From Thiocystis minor (lineage in GTDB: Bacteria > Pseudomonadota > Gammaproteobacteria > Chromatiales > Chromatiaceae): a DNA stretch of 35,193 bases. The notes below the pieces were generated by a model, which saw nothing but the letters and a program-made list of their open reading frames with translations, had not been told where the DNA came from and did no database searches. The position numbers and the translations under genes were made by a program. Positions 24,553 to 32,853 of this stretch are shown here, one piece after another; position 1 is the stretch's first letter, and every line of letters begins with the position of its first letter. The stretch lies in contig NZ_NHSQ01000120.1 of assembly GCF_016653465.1 (NCBI RefSeq), forward strand, positions 1 through 35,193. Reading direction: 5' to 3'.

Positions 24553-25935
24553 ATGGCGATGTCGCTGGCCGAGGCCGAATTCGACGAGCTGAGGGTTCCG
24601 CCTCACAACATCCACGCGGAGCAATCCCTGCTCGGCGCGCTGATGCTCGATAACAGCGCCTGGGACCGGGTTGCCGACATGGTCACCGAAGGCGATCTCT
24701 ACCGGCGCGAGCATCGCTTGATCTTCGGTGCCATCGCCAAGCTCGCGGCGGGCGATCAGCCCTTCGATGTTGTCACCCTGGCCGAGACCCTGGAGCGCAC
24801 CGAGCGACTGGCGGATGCCGGCGGCCTGCCGTATCTCGGCACTCTGGCCAACGAGACCCCGAGCGCTGCCAATATCAAGGCTTATGCCAAGATCGTGCGG
24901 CAGACCTCGGTGCTGCGGCAGATGATTACGGCGGGCGTCGAGATCGCCGACAGCGGCTACAACCCCCAGGGGCGCGACGCCGCCGAATTGCTCGACGACG
25001 CGGAACGACGGGTTTTCGCGATCGCCGAGCAGGAGGCGCGCGGCGGCGGCGGTTTCCAGCCCATCAAAACCCTGCTGAGCCGGGCGGTCGAGCGGATCGA
25101 CTTGCTCTATCAACGTGACGAGGCGATCACCGGTCTTGCCACGGGTTTCTCGGACTTCGACGAGATGACCTCGGGACTGCAACCGGCGGATCTCATCATC
25201 GTGGCCGGCCGCCCCTCCATGGGCAAAACCAGTCTCGCGATGAACATGGCCGAGCATGTCGCGATTCAGTCCAAGCGTCCGGTCGCCATCTTCAGCATGG
25301 AGATGCCGGGCGATTCGCTCGCCATGCGCATGATGTCCTCGTTGGGGCGGATCGATCAGCATCGGGTGCGGACCGGGAAGCTGGAGGACGACGAATGGCC
25401 GCGTCTGACCTCAGCGGTGAACATCCTCTCCGCCGCGCCCATGTTCATCGATGACACGCCGGCGCTGTCGCCCACCGAGGTGCGCGCGCGGGCACGGCGG
25501 CTGAAACGCGACCAGAACGATCTGGGGCTGATCGTGCTGGACTATCTGCAATTGATGCAGGCACCGGGATCCACCGAAAACCGCGCGACCGAGATTTCGG
25601 CCATTTCGCGTTCGCTGAAGGCGCTGGCCAAGGAACTGAACGTGCCCGTGATCGCGCTCTCGCAGCTCAATCGCAGTCTCGAACAGCGTCCGAATAAACG
25701 TCCGGTGATGTCGGATCTGCGCGAATCCGGCGCCATCGAGCAGGATGCCGATCTGATCGTCTTCATCTATCGCGACGAAGTCTACAACGAGGACAGTAAC
25801 GACAAGGGGATCGCCGAGATCATCATCGCGAAACAGCGCAACGGACCGATCGGCACCACGCGCCTGACTTTTCTCGGCAAATACACCAAGTTCGAGAACT
25901 ATATCGGCAACTACTACGGTGAAGGCGGCTCCTGA
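24553..25935 (+). CDS. dnaB: Replicative DNA helicase DnaB
   Basis: A 460-residue hexameric 5'-3' helicase of the replication fork. The N-terminal primase-interacting domain starts LRVPPHNIHAEQSLLGALMLDN. The C-terminal RecA-like domain has Walker A GRPSMGKTS (about 217-225), FSMEMPGDSLAMRMMSSL, Walker B LIVLDYLQLM and the late SDLRESGAIEQDADLI. No intein interrupts it, although DnaB is a common intein host. Its place after rplI is the usual one in gammaproteobacteria. No clear terminator was found after it. Confidence 0.98.
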   Translation: MAMSLAEAEFDELRVPPHNIHAEQSLLGALMLDNSAWDRVADMVTEGDLYRREHRLIFGAIAKLAAGDQPFDVVTLAETLERTERLADAGGLPYLGTLANETPSAANIKAYAKIVRQTSVLRQMITAGVEIADSGYNPQGRDAAELLDDAERRVFAIAEQEARGGGGFQPIKTLLSRAVERIDLLYQRDEAITGLATGFSDFDEMTSGLQPADLIIVAGRPSMGKTSLAMNMAEHVAIQSKRPVAIFSMEMPGDSLAMRMMSSLGRIDQHRVRTGKLEDDEWPRLTSAVNILSAAPMFIDDTPALSPTEVRARARRLKRDQNDLGLIVLDYLQLMQAPGSTENRATEISAISRSLKALAKELNVPVIALSQLNRSLEQRPNKRPVMSDLRESGAIEQDADLIVFIYRDEVYNEDSNDKGIAEIIIAKQRNGPIGTTRLTFLGKYTKFENYIGNYYGEGGS

Positions 25936-26190
25936 GCTGCGTCTCGCCGGCCATACTGGACACGGTTTAAATCATTGGATCGACAACAAAACGTCATAAT
26001 GCCGTCATAAAGATCGGCGAGGATGTGCCGTTGCCGTCCGTGATGCCCGATCAAACTCCCAATTCCTCATCGAGTTTGCGCGTTTGGTGGAGCGTCTTCG
26101 CGGCAATGCGTGGCGAACCTGGTGACCGATGATCGGTCGCAACGGATCGCTCTGACAGACCTTATCCGACCGATGCGGGTACCCTCTAAA

Positions 26191-26715
26191 ATGGCCGATC
26201 AAATTTACAATGTCCTTTTTCTTTGCACCGGCAACTCGGCACGCAGCATCATTGCCGAGAGCCTGATCAATCGGTACGGTCGCGGTCACTTTCGCGGCTA
26301 CAGTGCCGGCAGTCACCCCAAAGGGGAGGTTCATCCCCTGGCGGTGGAAGTTCTCAGGCGTAACAATTATCTGACCGACGAACTGCGCAGCAAGGATTGG
26401 TCCGAGTTCGCCGAAGCGGATGCGCCCAGGATGGACTTTGTTTTCACCGTCTGCGACCGCGCCGCCGTAGAACTGTGTCCGGTCTGGCCGGGGCAGCCGA
26501 TGACCGCGCATTGGGGGCTTCCTGATCCCGCTGAGGTTGAGGGCGATGAGGTGGCGTGCATCATGGCTTTCCGTCAGACCTTCCGGGAACTGGAAAACCG
26601 GATCAAGATTTTCGTCAGCCTACCATTGAACTCACTGGACCGGCTCAAGCTGCAGAAGAGCTTGGATGACATTGGCCAAGTGCGTCTAGGTGATGCGGAG
26701 CGCGCGGACGTCTGA
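26191..26715 (+). CDS. arsC: Arsenate reductase, low-molecular-weight phosphatase type
   Basis: A 174-residue protein that reduces arsenate to arsenite. LFLCTGNSARSIIAE contains the P-loop CX5R with Cys12; Cys88 and Cys96 in FTVCDRAAVELCPVWPG are the pair that form the relay disulfide in this class. GYSAGSHPKGEVHPLAV and TAHWGLPDPA are family-typical. All three catalytic cysteines are present, so it should be active with thioredoxin or a glutathione-based donor. The ATG at 26191 fits the family start; the frame is open further upstream to 26110, and no good ribosome-binding site is seen. arsR, arsB or acr3 are not adjacent, so it stands alone between dnaB and the ATP-grasp trio. Confidence 0.93.
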   Translation: MADQIYNVLFLCTGNSARSIIAESLINRYGRGHFRGYSAGSHPKGEVHPLAVEVLRRNNYLTDELRSKDWSEFAEADAPRMDFVFTVCDRAAVELCPVWPGQPMTAHWGLPDPAEVEGDEVACIMAFRQTFRELENRIKIFVSLPLNSLDRLKLQKSLDDIGQVRLGDAERADV

Positions 26716-26957
26716 CTGCATTTTATCCATCGCGAATCGGATCCAATATTCGCACCTTCATGGTGCGTTTTTTGACTCGGTTCGGCCTTTTGCCTCAATT
26801 CAGGCAGGCGAATAGCGATTTTGTCACGCGCCACGGGAGGTCTAGGGAGCTGTGACGATTGAATTTCCATTGAATAACGGCTTCAGGCAGGGTGTGGCAT
26901 GTTTTTTGATGTAAGTTAACGATAAGAAACAGGCCAGGTCGAGGGGGCTTTCTCGCC

Positions 26958-28430
26958 ATGCTGAAACAGTTCCAATCCGGCGGCACCGGGCAATTGCAGG
27001 ATCGCAACGAGGGTCCGGTCATGGCCTTTCACGAGTTCTATCAGGACGATTTCCGTCCCCGCGAGCACTATCTCCCGATGTGGGAGCACATTCAGATCGC
27101 CGGGCAGCAGATGCTCGGAACAAAGGCGCGGGACGCGCACCTCGCCCTGCATAACGAAGGGGTGACTTTCACCGTCTATTCCGACGCGGACGAGGGGATC
27201 GAGCGGGTCTGGCCGTTCGATATCCTGCCGCGGGTCATCCCTGCCGGCGAATGGAATCAGATTGAGGCGGGCATCAAGCAGCGCATTCGGGCGCTGAACC
27301 TGTTCCTGAAGGATCTCTACCACGGCCAGCGCATCCTCAAGGACGGCGTGGTGCCGCCGGAGCTGATCTATCGGGGCAAGGATTTCCGGCGCGAGATCAT
27401 GGATATCAGCCCGCCGCACGACATCTACACCCATATCAGCGGTGTCGATCTGATCCGCGACGAGGGCGGTCGCTATCTGGTGCTGGAGGACAATCTGCGC
27501 ACCCCGTCCGGCGTCTCCTACATGATCGAAAACCGCATCATCGAGCGCCGCATCCTGCCCGAGTTTTTTGCCCGCTATCGGGTGCGTCGGGTCGAGCACT
27601 ATCCGGACCTGCTGTTACAGGCGCTGCGTCACCTGTCGCCGCGCGGGGCCGAGTCGGCGGTGATCGTGGTGCTGACGCCCGGCATCTTCAACTCGGCCTA
27701 TTTCGAGCATACCTTCCTGGCCAAGGAAATGGGTGTCGAACTCGCCGAGGGGCGGGATCTGGTGTGCAAGAACGACAAGATCTATCTCAAGACCACGCTC
27801 GGTCTGCGACAAGTCGATGTCATCTACCGGCGGGTCGACGACGATTTCCTGGATCCGCTGGTGTTTCGCGCGGACTCGACCTTGGGTGTGGCGGGCGTCA
27901 TCAATGCCTGGCGCGCTGGCAATGTCGCGCTGGCCAACGCGCCGGGCGCCGGGATCGCCGACGACAAGGCGGTTTATGCCTATGTCCCCGACATCATCCG
28001 CTATTACCTGGGCGAGGCGCCGATTCTGGCCAGCGTGCCAACCTATCAGATGACCGATCCGCAGGATCGCACCTATGTGCTCGATAACATGCAGAAAATG
28101 GTCATCAAGGCGGTGGCCGAGTCGGGCGGTTACGGCATGTTGATGGGACCATCCTCCAGCGCGACCCAGCGCGCCGAGTTCGCCCGCAAGATTGAGGAAA
28201 ATCCGCGCAACTACATCGCCCAGCCGGTCGTCCAGATCTCGCGTCATCTCTGCTATCTGGACGGCGAACTGGAGTCGCGTCATCTGGATCTGCGCCCCTT
28301 CGCCATCTTCGGCAGCGAGATCGAGGTGGTTCCTGGCGGTTTGACCCGCGTGGCCATGACCAAGGGCTCGCTGGTGGTGAATTCCTCGCAGGGCGGGGGT
28401 AGCAAGGATACTTGGGTGCTGGCGGACTGA
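26958..28430 (+). CDS. Circularly permuted type 2 ATP-grasp protein
   Basis: A 490-residue cytoplasmic enzyme of the circularly permuted ATP-grasp family (DUF404/DUF407). Typical segments: FTVYSDADEGIERVWPFDILPRVIP, LNLFLKDLYHGQRIL, HISGVDLIRDEGGRYLVLEDNLRTPSGVSYM, VLTPGIFNSAYFEHTFLA, and the late KAVAESGGYGMLMGP plus GGLTRVAMTKGSLVVNSSQGGGSKDTWVL. ATP-grasp enzymes form amide or peptide bonds through acyl phosphates; comparative genomics predicted this subfamily to act with alpha-E and transglutaminase-like proteins in making a peptide or modified metabolite, but no product is known to me. The ATG at 26958 follows GAGGGGG; an internal start at 27021 is possible. It begins a three-gene unit: two bases separate it from the next gene. 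Confidence 0.93.
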   Translation: MLKQFQSGGTGQLQDRNEGPVMAFHEFYQDDFRPREHYLPMWEHIQIAGQQMLGTKARDAHLALHNEGVTFTVYSDADEGIERVWPFDILPRVIPAGEWNQIEAGIKQRIRALNLFLKDLYHGQRILKDGVVPPELIYRGKDFRREIMDISPPHDIYTHISGVDLIRDEGGRYLVLEDNLRTPSGVSYMIENRIIERRILPEFFARYRVRRVEHYPDLLLQALRHLSPRGAESAVIVVLTPGIFNSAYFEHTFLAKEMGVELAEGRDLVCKNDKIYLKTTLGLRQVDVIYRRVDDDFLDPLVFRADSTLGVAGVINAWRAGNVALANAPGAGIADDKAVYAYVPDIIRYYLGEAPILASVPTYQMTDPQDRTYVLDNMQKMVIKAVAESGGYGMLMGPSSSATQRAEFARKIEENPRNYIAQPVVQISRHLCYLDGELESRHLDLRPFAIFGSEIEVVPGGLTRVAMTKGSLVVNSSQGGGSKDTWVLAD

Positions 28431-28432
28431 CG

Positions 28433-29395
28433 ATGCTGAGCCGAATTGCCGAATCGCTGTATTGGATGTCGCGTCATCTGGAGCGGGCCGATAACACCGC
28501 GCGCGTTCTGGATATCAATGTTGTCCACATGCTGGAGTCCGACGAGGGCGTCACCGAGGAGATGCAGTGGAAGCCGCTGCTGGCGATCGTCGGCGCGGAT
28601 GAATTCTATGAGGAATTCCACCCGGACGGGCGGATCACGGTGCAACGGGTGATCCATCTCCTGACCCAGGATCGCAAAAACCCTGGATGTATTCATAACA
28701 GCCTGAAACTCGCCCGCGAGAACGCGCGCGTGGTGCGCGACCGGATCTCCAACGCCATGTGGGAGACCCTGAACCAGTTCTGGCTGACGACGGACAAACA
28801 TCTGGCGGCGACGTTACAGCCCTGGCGGGCGGCGGAGTTCTACGCCTTCGTGCATCGTGAGGTCGCGACCTTTTTCGGGTTGAGCCAGAGCACCATGATG
28901 CGCGGTCAGGCCTACGGCTTCACCGCGCTCGGCAGCCTTCAGGAACGCGCCGACATGACCGCGCGCATCCTCGACGTGCGTTATCACCTGCTGCTGCCCG
29001 ACCTGAGTCTGGTGGGGTCTCCCCTGGACTACTACCAATGGGGCGCGCTGCTCAAATCGCTCTCCGGCTTTGAGCCCTATCGCCGTCAATACCAGGGCGG
29101 AATCCGGCCGATCGAGGTGGTTGAATTCGTGGTGCTCGATCCAGATTATCCCCGTTCGCTCGCCTACTGCGTGGAAGGGATCGAACGGGCGCTCGGGCGC
29201 ATCGGCCATGTGCCCGATGGCGCGGTCACGGATCGGCTGCATGCCTTGCGCGGACATCTTTCGGGTGTCACCGCCAACGACATCATCGATCAGGGACTGC
29301 ATGAATATCTGGACGATTTCCTCGCGCGGCTGGCGGAATTCAGCGATGCGTTGCAGGCCGACTATTTTGACGCTCACCTTGGGGACGCCCAGTGA
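28433..29395 (+). CDS. Alpha-E domain protein (DUF403)
   Basis: A 320-residue mostly helical protein starting MLSRIAESLYWMSRHLERADNTARVLDINV, the diagnostic start of the alpha-E family. Later parts include NARVVRDRISNAMWETLNQFW, FFGLSQSTMMRGQAYGFTALGSLQERADMTARILDVRYH, DYYQWGALLKSLSGFEPYRR and FVVLDPDYPRSLAYC in sequence. The family co-occurs almost always with the permuted ATP-grasp protein; its biochemical role is unproven and it has been predicted to be a partner or helical catalytic subunit. The start lies two bases after the ATP-grasp stop, and the stop overlaps the next gene's GTG start by four bases, so the trio should be co-translated. Confidence 0.94.
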   Translation: MLSRIAESLYWMSRHLERADNTARVLDINVVHMLESDEGVTEEMQWKPLLAIVGADEFYEEFHPDGRITVQRVIHLLTQDRKNPGCIHNSLKLARENARVVRDRISNAMWETLNQFWLTTDKHLAATLQPWRAAEFYAFVHREVATFFGLSQSTMMRGQAYGFTALGSLQERADMTARILDVRYHLLLPDLSLVGSPLDYYQWGALLKSLSGFEPYRRQYQGGIRPIEVVEFVVLDPDYPRSLAYCVEGIERALGRIGHVPDGAVTDRLHALRGHLSGVTANDIIDQGLHEYLDDFLARLAEFSDALQADYFDAHLGDAQ

Positions 29396-30279
29396 AATAT
29401 CACATTGAGCAAGCCTGTCGCATTCGCTTCGCCTCCGCTGCGCGCGAGCATCATGTCCAGATCCGTCTGGCGCCTTGGGATGACGAGAGCCAGTCGCTGA
29501 TCCGGATCATGCTCGCGGTCGAGCCCGAGGTGCTGGCGGTCGCGGGGTATGACGGCTTCGGCAATCTCGCGCACCATTTTGCCGTGCTGGGCGCCCATCG
29601 GGAGTTGAGATTTTCCATGGTCGCCGAGGTCGAGACGAAACGGGAGAACCCCTTCGATTTCCCCCAGGTTCCGCCCGCGCGCGAGTTGGCCTGGATCGCC
29701 GACAGTCTGCGTCAGGCCCCGCGGCTGTGGGATTTCGTGCTGCATCAGGGCGTCCTGACGCCAGCGCTCCCGGAGCGGATCGCGGGCCTTGCGGTACCGG
29801 GACTGCGCGACGGCGTGCCCTTGTTTCAGCAGGTGCGGGATGCCTTCGACTGGATCGCCGAGATCGCCGAGTTCGATCCCGCCGCGGAGACCTCGGTGAC
29901 CGCACTGCCGGCGCTCTTCGATGCCAAGCGTGGCACTGCGGCGGATCTGGCGCATCTGCTGATCGCCCTGATGCGTCAGTGGCGGATCCCCGCCCGTTTT
30001 GTCTCCGGGTATCTCGATGCGTCCTACTTCGACCCTGACGACGAGGATCCGCCCGGCACCGAGCCGCGTCCGCAAACGCTGCATCACTGGGTCGAGGTAT
30101 TGATTCCAGGAGGCGGGTGGCGGGGTTTCGATCCTTCCTTGAGATTGCTCGCCGACGCGACCTATCTGCGGGTCGCGATCGGCCGGGACGCGCGGGATAT
30201 TCAGGCCCTGCGTCAGACCTGCAGGGGCGACGGCGAGCAGCCGGAGCTGGAGCAGACCCTGAACGTCTCCCGCCTCTAA
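29392..30279 (+). CDS. Transglutaminase-fold protein lacking the catalytic cysteine
   Basis: A 295-residue protein with the bacterial transglutaminase-like N-terminal region and core. In active members the core reads G-x-C-x-D-x-A-H; here residues 181-188 read GTAADLAH, so Ala183 (codon GCG) replaces the nucleophilic Cys. The following [12 protein letters not shown] is preserved, and the His and Asp of the triad remain at His231 (LHHWVEV) and Asp247 (GFDPS). The protein is therefore expected to lack thiol peptidase or transglutaminase activity, but the fold and peptide-binding groove appear kept. It starts with GTG overlapping the alpha-E stop and converges on nikR, their stop codons overlapping. 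It may be a binding or scaffolding subunit for the ATP-grasp/alpha-E pair; that is inference. Confidence 0.9.
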   Translation: MKYHIEQACRIRFASAAREHHVQIRLAPWDDESQSLIRIMLAVEPEVLAVAGYDGFGNLAHHFAVLGAHRELRFSMVAEVETKRENPFDFPQVPPARELAWIADSLRQAPRLWDFVLHQGVLTPALPERIAGLAVPGLRDGVPLFQQVRDAFDWIAEIAEFDPAAETSVTALPALFDAKRGTAADLAHLLIALMRQWRIPARFVSGYLDASYFDPDDEDPPGTEPRPQTLHHWVEVLIPGGGWRGFDPSLRLLADATYLRVAIGRDARDIQALRQTCRGDGEQPELEQTLNVSRL

Positions 30280-30698
30280 TTCTGGATCCTGGACGCCCGC
30301 GTCAGTTCGGCGAAGCGCACCCCGCGCAATCCGCCGATCTCGTGACTGAGCCGTTCGATCTCCGCCGGCATCCCGCGGATGATGATGGTCTCCAGGCAAT
30401 TATGATGGTCCATGTGCACATGCGTGGTGGCCACGACATGGACATACTGACGATGCTGGATATCCAGGATATGCTGCGTTAATTCCCGCTGATGGTGGTC
30501 GTAAACGATGGTCAGCACGCCCGCCACTTCCTCGTCGCCACGCTCCCAGGTGTCTTCCACGATCCGCTCGCGGATCAGGTCGCGGACCAGTTCCGAGCGC
30601 GAGGCATAACCCTTGCCGACCACCCGCCGATCCAATTCGTCGAGGAGCGGCTTGGGTAGCGAAACGCTAAAACGGATGGTTTCGTCAGGATTCGTCAT
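30276..30698 (-). CDS. nikR: Nickel-responsive transcriptional regulator NikR
   Basis: A 140-residue ribbon-helix-helix repressor. The N-terminal DNA-binding part is [21 protein letters not shown] then [18 protein letters not shown]. The C-terminal ACT-like domain has all high-affinity nickel ligands: by alignment with E. coli NikR they are His82, His93, His95 and Cys101 ([17 protein letters not shown]). It represses nickel uptake genes when nickel is plentiful. The ATG at 30698 begins [10 protein letters not shown]; a longer frame upstream has no family support. A strong terminator hairpin ends only about 18 bases before the start codon, so transcription must read through or begin inside it. 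An ECF nickel transporter lies 2.7 kb away, its likely target. Confidence 0.95.
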   Translation of the reverse strand: MTNPDETIRFSVSLPKPLLDELDRRVVGKGYASRSELVRDLIRERIVEDTWERGDEEVAGVLTIVYDHHQRELTQHILDIQHRQYVHVVATTHVHMDHHNCLETIIIRGMPAEIERLSHEIGGLRGVRFAELTRASRIQN

Positions 30699-30715
30699 GT
30701 CGTCTCGCGGGATCG

Positions 30716-30748
30716 AAAAAAAGCCCCGACGCGCGGGGCGGCGGGGCT
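30716..30748 (-). terminator. Rho-independent terminator between the 57-residue ORF and nikR
   Basis: On the minus strand AGCCCC pairs with GGGGCT (30743-30748 with 30722-30727), with an alternative internal GC-rich stem; seven T residues follow (30716-30722). It is 25 bases after the stop of the small ORF and its T-run ends about 18 bases before the nikR start codon. Confidence 0.85.
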
Positions 30749-30772
30749 GGTGGCCGGCGAGGATGAGCCGAT

Positions 30773-30946
30773 TTAACGTTCGGTCAAATCGAACGACCGG
30801 GACGTATCGGTTTTGACGGCCTGAACTTCGACCACCGGCTCCTTCGTTGCCTCGGCCGCCAGGCGGTCGCTTTCCGACATCACCATTGTGGTCTGAACAC
30901 CGCCAACCAGGACGGCAACTGCGGCAAGAATTCCAAGTGCACCCAT
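30773..30946 (-). CDS. 57-residue exported or membrane-anchored small protein
   Basis: Reads [20 protein letters not shown], then a polar, Val/Glu/Asp-rich tail ending [11 protein letters not shown]. The first 18 residues are a hydrophobic segment usable as a signal anchor or signal peptide without a positively charged n-region. An AAGGAGA site six bases before the ATG is close to the ideal ribosome-binding sequence, a consensus-like promoter lies upstream, and a strong terminator lies downstream, so this is a complete small transcription unit. I recognise no family. Position beside nikR invites a link to nickel, but no metal-binding residue (Cys or His) is present, so that link is weak. Confidence 0.72.
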   Translation of the reverse strand: MGALGILAAVAVLVGGVQTTMVMSESDRLAAEATKEPVVEVQAVKTDTSRSFDLTER

Positions 30947-30987
30947 GGTACATCTCCTTTCTGGTTAATGGCTAAGTATGGTTAGTT

Positions 30988-31015
30988 ATTATATAAGCAT
31001 TTTCTAATTTAGCAA
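30988..31015 (-). promoter_or_regulatory. Sigma-70-type promoter for the 57-residue ORF
   Basis: On the minus strand TTGCTA (31010-31015), 16 bases, then TATAAT (30988-30993), a perfect -10 box. The surrounding sequence is strikingly AT-rich for this window. A small inverted repeat CTAA-6-TTAG at 30972-30985 sits at the expected start of transcription and could be an operator; it does not match the E. coli NikR site. Confidence 0.72.
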
Positions 31016-31041
31016 GTCTCGATTTTCATCTGTTTCGCCTA

Positions 31042-31072
31042 GCGGCGCCGACACTCAACAAAAGCGGCGCCG
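31042..31072. repeat. Two copies of a GCGGCGCCG element, 13 bases apart
   Basis: GCGGCGCCG occurs at 31042-31050 and 31064-31072. Since CGGCGCCG is self-complementary, the copies can also pair as an 8-bp stem. Located between the divergent small ORF and the HerA gene; there is no T-run, so an operator or structural role is more likely than termination. Confidence 0.55.
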
Positions 31073-31159
31073 TTCGTCATGACGTTCCAGCGTTGACGGC
31101 GATCTTCGGCGACAATTGTGCATGAGTCGTCTGTTCAACCCCGTGGAGTCTTACCCGTT

Positions 31160-32848
31160 ATGGCTATGCCGGAATCCAGTCTGATCGGCCGCATCACCGA
31201 CATTCAGGGAGGCCGCCTGGTGGTCACCCTGTTTCCGGCGGAAGAAGGTTTTCCATCCTTCGTCACTCTGGGTCAGGAAACCCTGCCCATCGGCCAGTTG
31301 GGCAGTCTGGTGGAAGTGCGGGATCGGGCCGGGCACCTGCTCGCCGAGGTCTCGCGCAGCCTGGAAGAGACGATCGAGCGCCGCCCGGTTCAGGATCCGG
31401 CGGCACCCGAGAGGCGGCGGGGCATTGTCCGCGAACGGCGTCTGGAGTTGATCGCGCTCGGCGAGATTGGCGCGGATGGCCGTCTCGAACCGGGCGTCAG
31501 TCGTTTCCCGCTGATCGGCGCGGCCGTGCATCTGATCGCCAGCAGTCGTCTCGCCGCCCTGTTGGTGCGCGAACAGGAGGGCGCGCTGGAACTGGGCCGA
31601 CTGTCCACCCGGCCGACGCTCAAGGCGTGCCTGGATCCCTCGGCGCTCTTCGGTCGGCATCTCGCCATCCTGGGTCAGACCGGCGCGGGTAAATCCTGGA
31701 CCCTGACCAGCCTGCTGCAACGGGTGGTCACGTCCATGCCCCGCTCGCACATCGTGCTGCTCGATCTGCATGGCGAATACGGTTGGCGCGCGTCTCCCAG
31801 CGCGCCCTACGAGGGCGTGTTTCCAGACCAGACCGCGCGGCATCTCGATGCCCGCGAGCTGGAGATTCCCTACTGGCTGCTCACCTATGCCGAGTTGGTC
31901 GATCTTTTCATCGACCGTACAGACGCCAACGCCACGGTACAGATCGCCTTTCTGCGCGAGGCGCTCTACAGCCTGCGCCGCCAGTCGAATCAGCACATGG
32001 GTCTGGAACGTCTCTCGGTGGACTCGCCGGTCTATTTTTCCATCGAGGAGCTGTATCAGAAGTTCAAAAAGGCCAATGAGGAAAAGCTGGAATTCGGCAA
32101 GGTCAAGGGACCGCTGTACGGCGCCTTCGACGATTTCCTGGTCCGTTTTCAGTCGATGTATAACGATGCCCGCTACGATTTTTTCCTGCATCCCCGCAAA
32201 CACAGCAGCTCCGCCAGTCTCGAAGGACTGCTGCGCGACTTCGTCGGACTGGGCGAACCCAAGCGTCAGGTCACGGTGATCGATCTCAGCCCCATCCCGG
32301 TCGATCTGCGCCCGGTCGTCTCGGCCCAGATCGGACGGCTCGCCTTCGAGTTCAACTACTGGAATCCGCGCCGCCACGAGTTCCCGCTGCTGCTGGTGTG
32401 CGAGGAGGCCCACCAGTACATCCCGCGCGATGCCGACACCCAGTATGTCGGCACGCGCCGCGCGATGGAGCGGATCGCCAAGGAGGGGCGCAAATACGGC
32501 GTGACGCTCTGTGTCGTCAGCCAGCGACCGACCGAATTGTCGGAGACCGTGCTCTCGCAATGCGGGAATTATCTGTGTCTGCGCATCTCGAACGCCGACG
32601 ATCAGGAGTATGTCCGCCGTCTGCTGCCAGAGGGCGCGAAGAATCTGGCCGACATGCTGGCCTCGCTGCGGCGCGGCGAGGTGCTGGCGGTGGGTGATGC
32701 GGCGCTGCTGCCCTCGCGTATCCTGGTCCATCCGCCGAATCCGGCGCCGGCCAGCCATGACGCGCCCCTGTCGCGGAGCTGGCGTGAAGGTCCGGAAGAT
32801 CTGGATGTGGCGGAGATCGTCAATCGCTGGTGGCGGCAGATGCGTTGA
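31160..32848 (+). CDS. HerA-type DUF87 ATPase (FtsK/HerA superfamily)
   Basis: A 562-residue ATPase. The N-terminal about 100 residues (SLIGRITDIQGGRLVVTLF) look like the beta-barrel domain of HerA proteins. ILGQTGAGKSWT is Walker A, LLDLHGEYGW follows, and LLVCEEAHQYIP is Walker B with the HerA-type E-E/AH pattern; GRKYGVTLCVVSQRPTELSETVLSQC carries the sensor and arginine-finger-bearing region. HerA hexamers translocate DNA in end resection with NurA nuclease, or act in antiviral pairs with SIR2 or nuclease partners. No nurA, SIR2, DUF4297 or nuclease gene is next to it, so its partner is unknown. A TTGACG (31093-31098) may be a -35. The start is ATG 31160; the frame opens at GTG 31118 and ATG 31166 is also possible. 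Confidence 0.88.
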   Translation: MAMPESSLIGRITDIQGGRLVVTLFPAEEGFPSFVTLGQETLPIGQLGSLVEVRDRAGHLLAEVSRSLEETIERRPVQDPAAPERRRGIVRERRLELIALGEIGADGRLEPGVSRFPLIGAAVHLIASSRLAALLVREQEGALELGRLSTRPTLKACLDPSALFGRHLAILGQTGAGKSWTLTSLLQRVVTSMPRSHIVLLDLHGEYGWRASPSAPYEGVFPDQTARHLDARELEIPYWLLTYAELVDLFIDRTDANATVQIAFLREALYSLRRQSNQHMGLERLSVDSPVYFSIEELYQKFKKANEEKLEFGKVKGPLYGAFDDFLVRFQSMYNDARYDFFLHPRKHSSSASLEGLLRDFVGLGEPKRQVTVIDLSPIPVDLRPVVSAQIGRLAFEFNYWNPRRHEFPLLLVCEEAHQYIPRDADTQYVGTRRAMERIAKEGRKYGVTLCVVSQRPTELSETVLSQCGNYLCLRISNADDQEYVRRLLPEGAKNLADMLASLRRGEVLAVGDAALLPSRILVHPPNPAPASHDAPLSRSWREGPEDLDVAEIVNRWWRQMR

Positions 32849-32853
32849 GCCGG

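Noticed and set aside
24436-25362. 308-codon antisense frame opposite dnaB
   Set aside because: Mirror of dnaB coding sequence without independent support.
30972-30985. NikR operator at the small ORF promoter
   Set aside because: The inverted repeat CTAA-6-TTAG does not match the known E. coli NikR palindrome (GTATGA with a 16-base gap to TCATAC).
31151-32758. 535-codon antisense frame opposite the HerA gene
   Set aside because: Mirror of a gene with clear Walker motifs.
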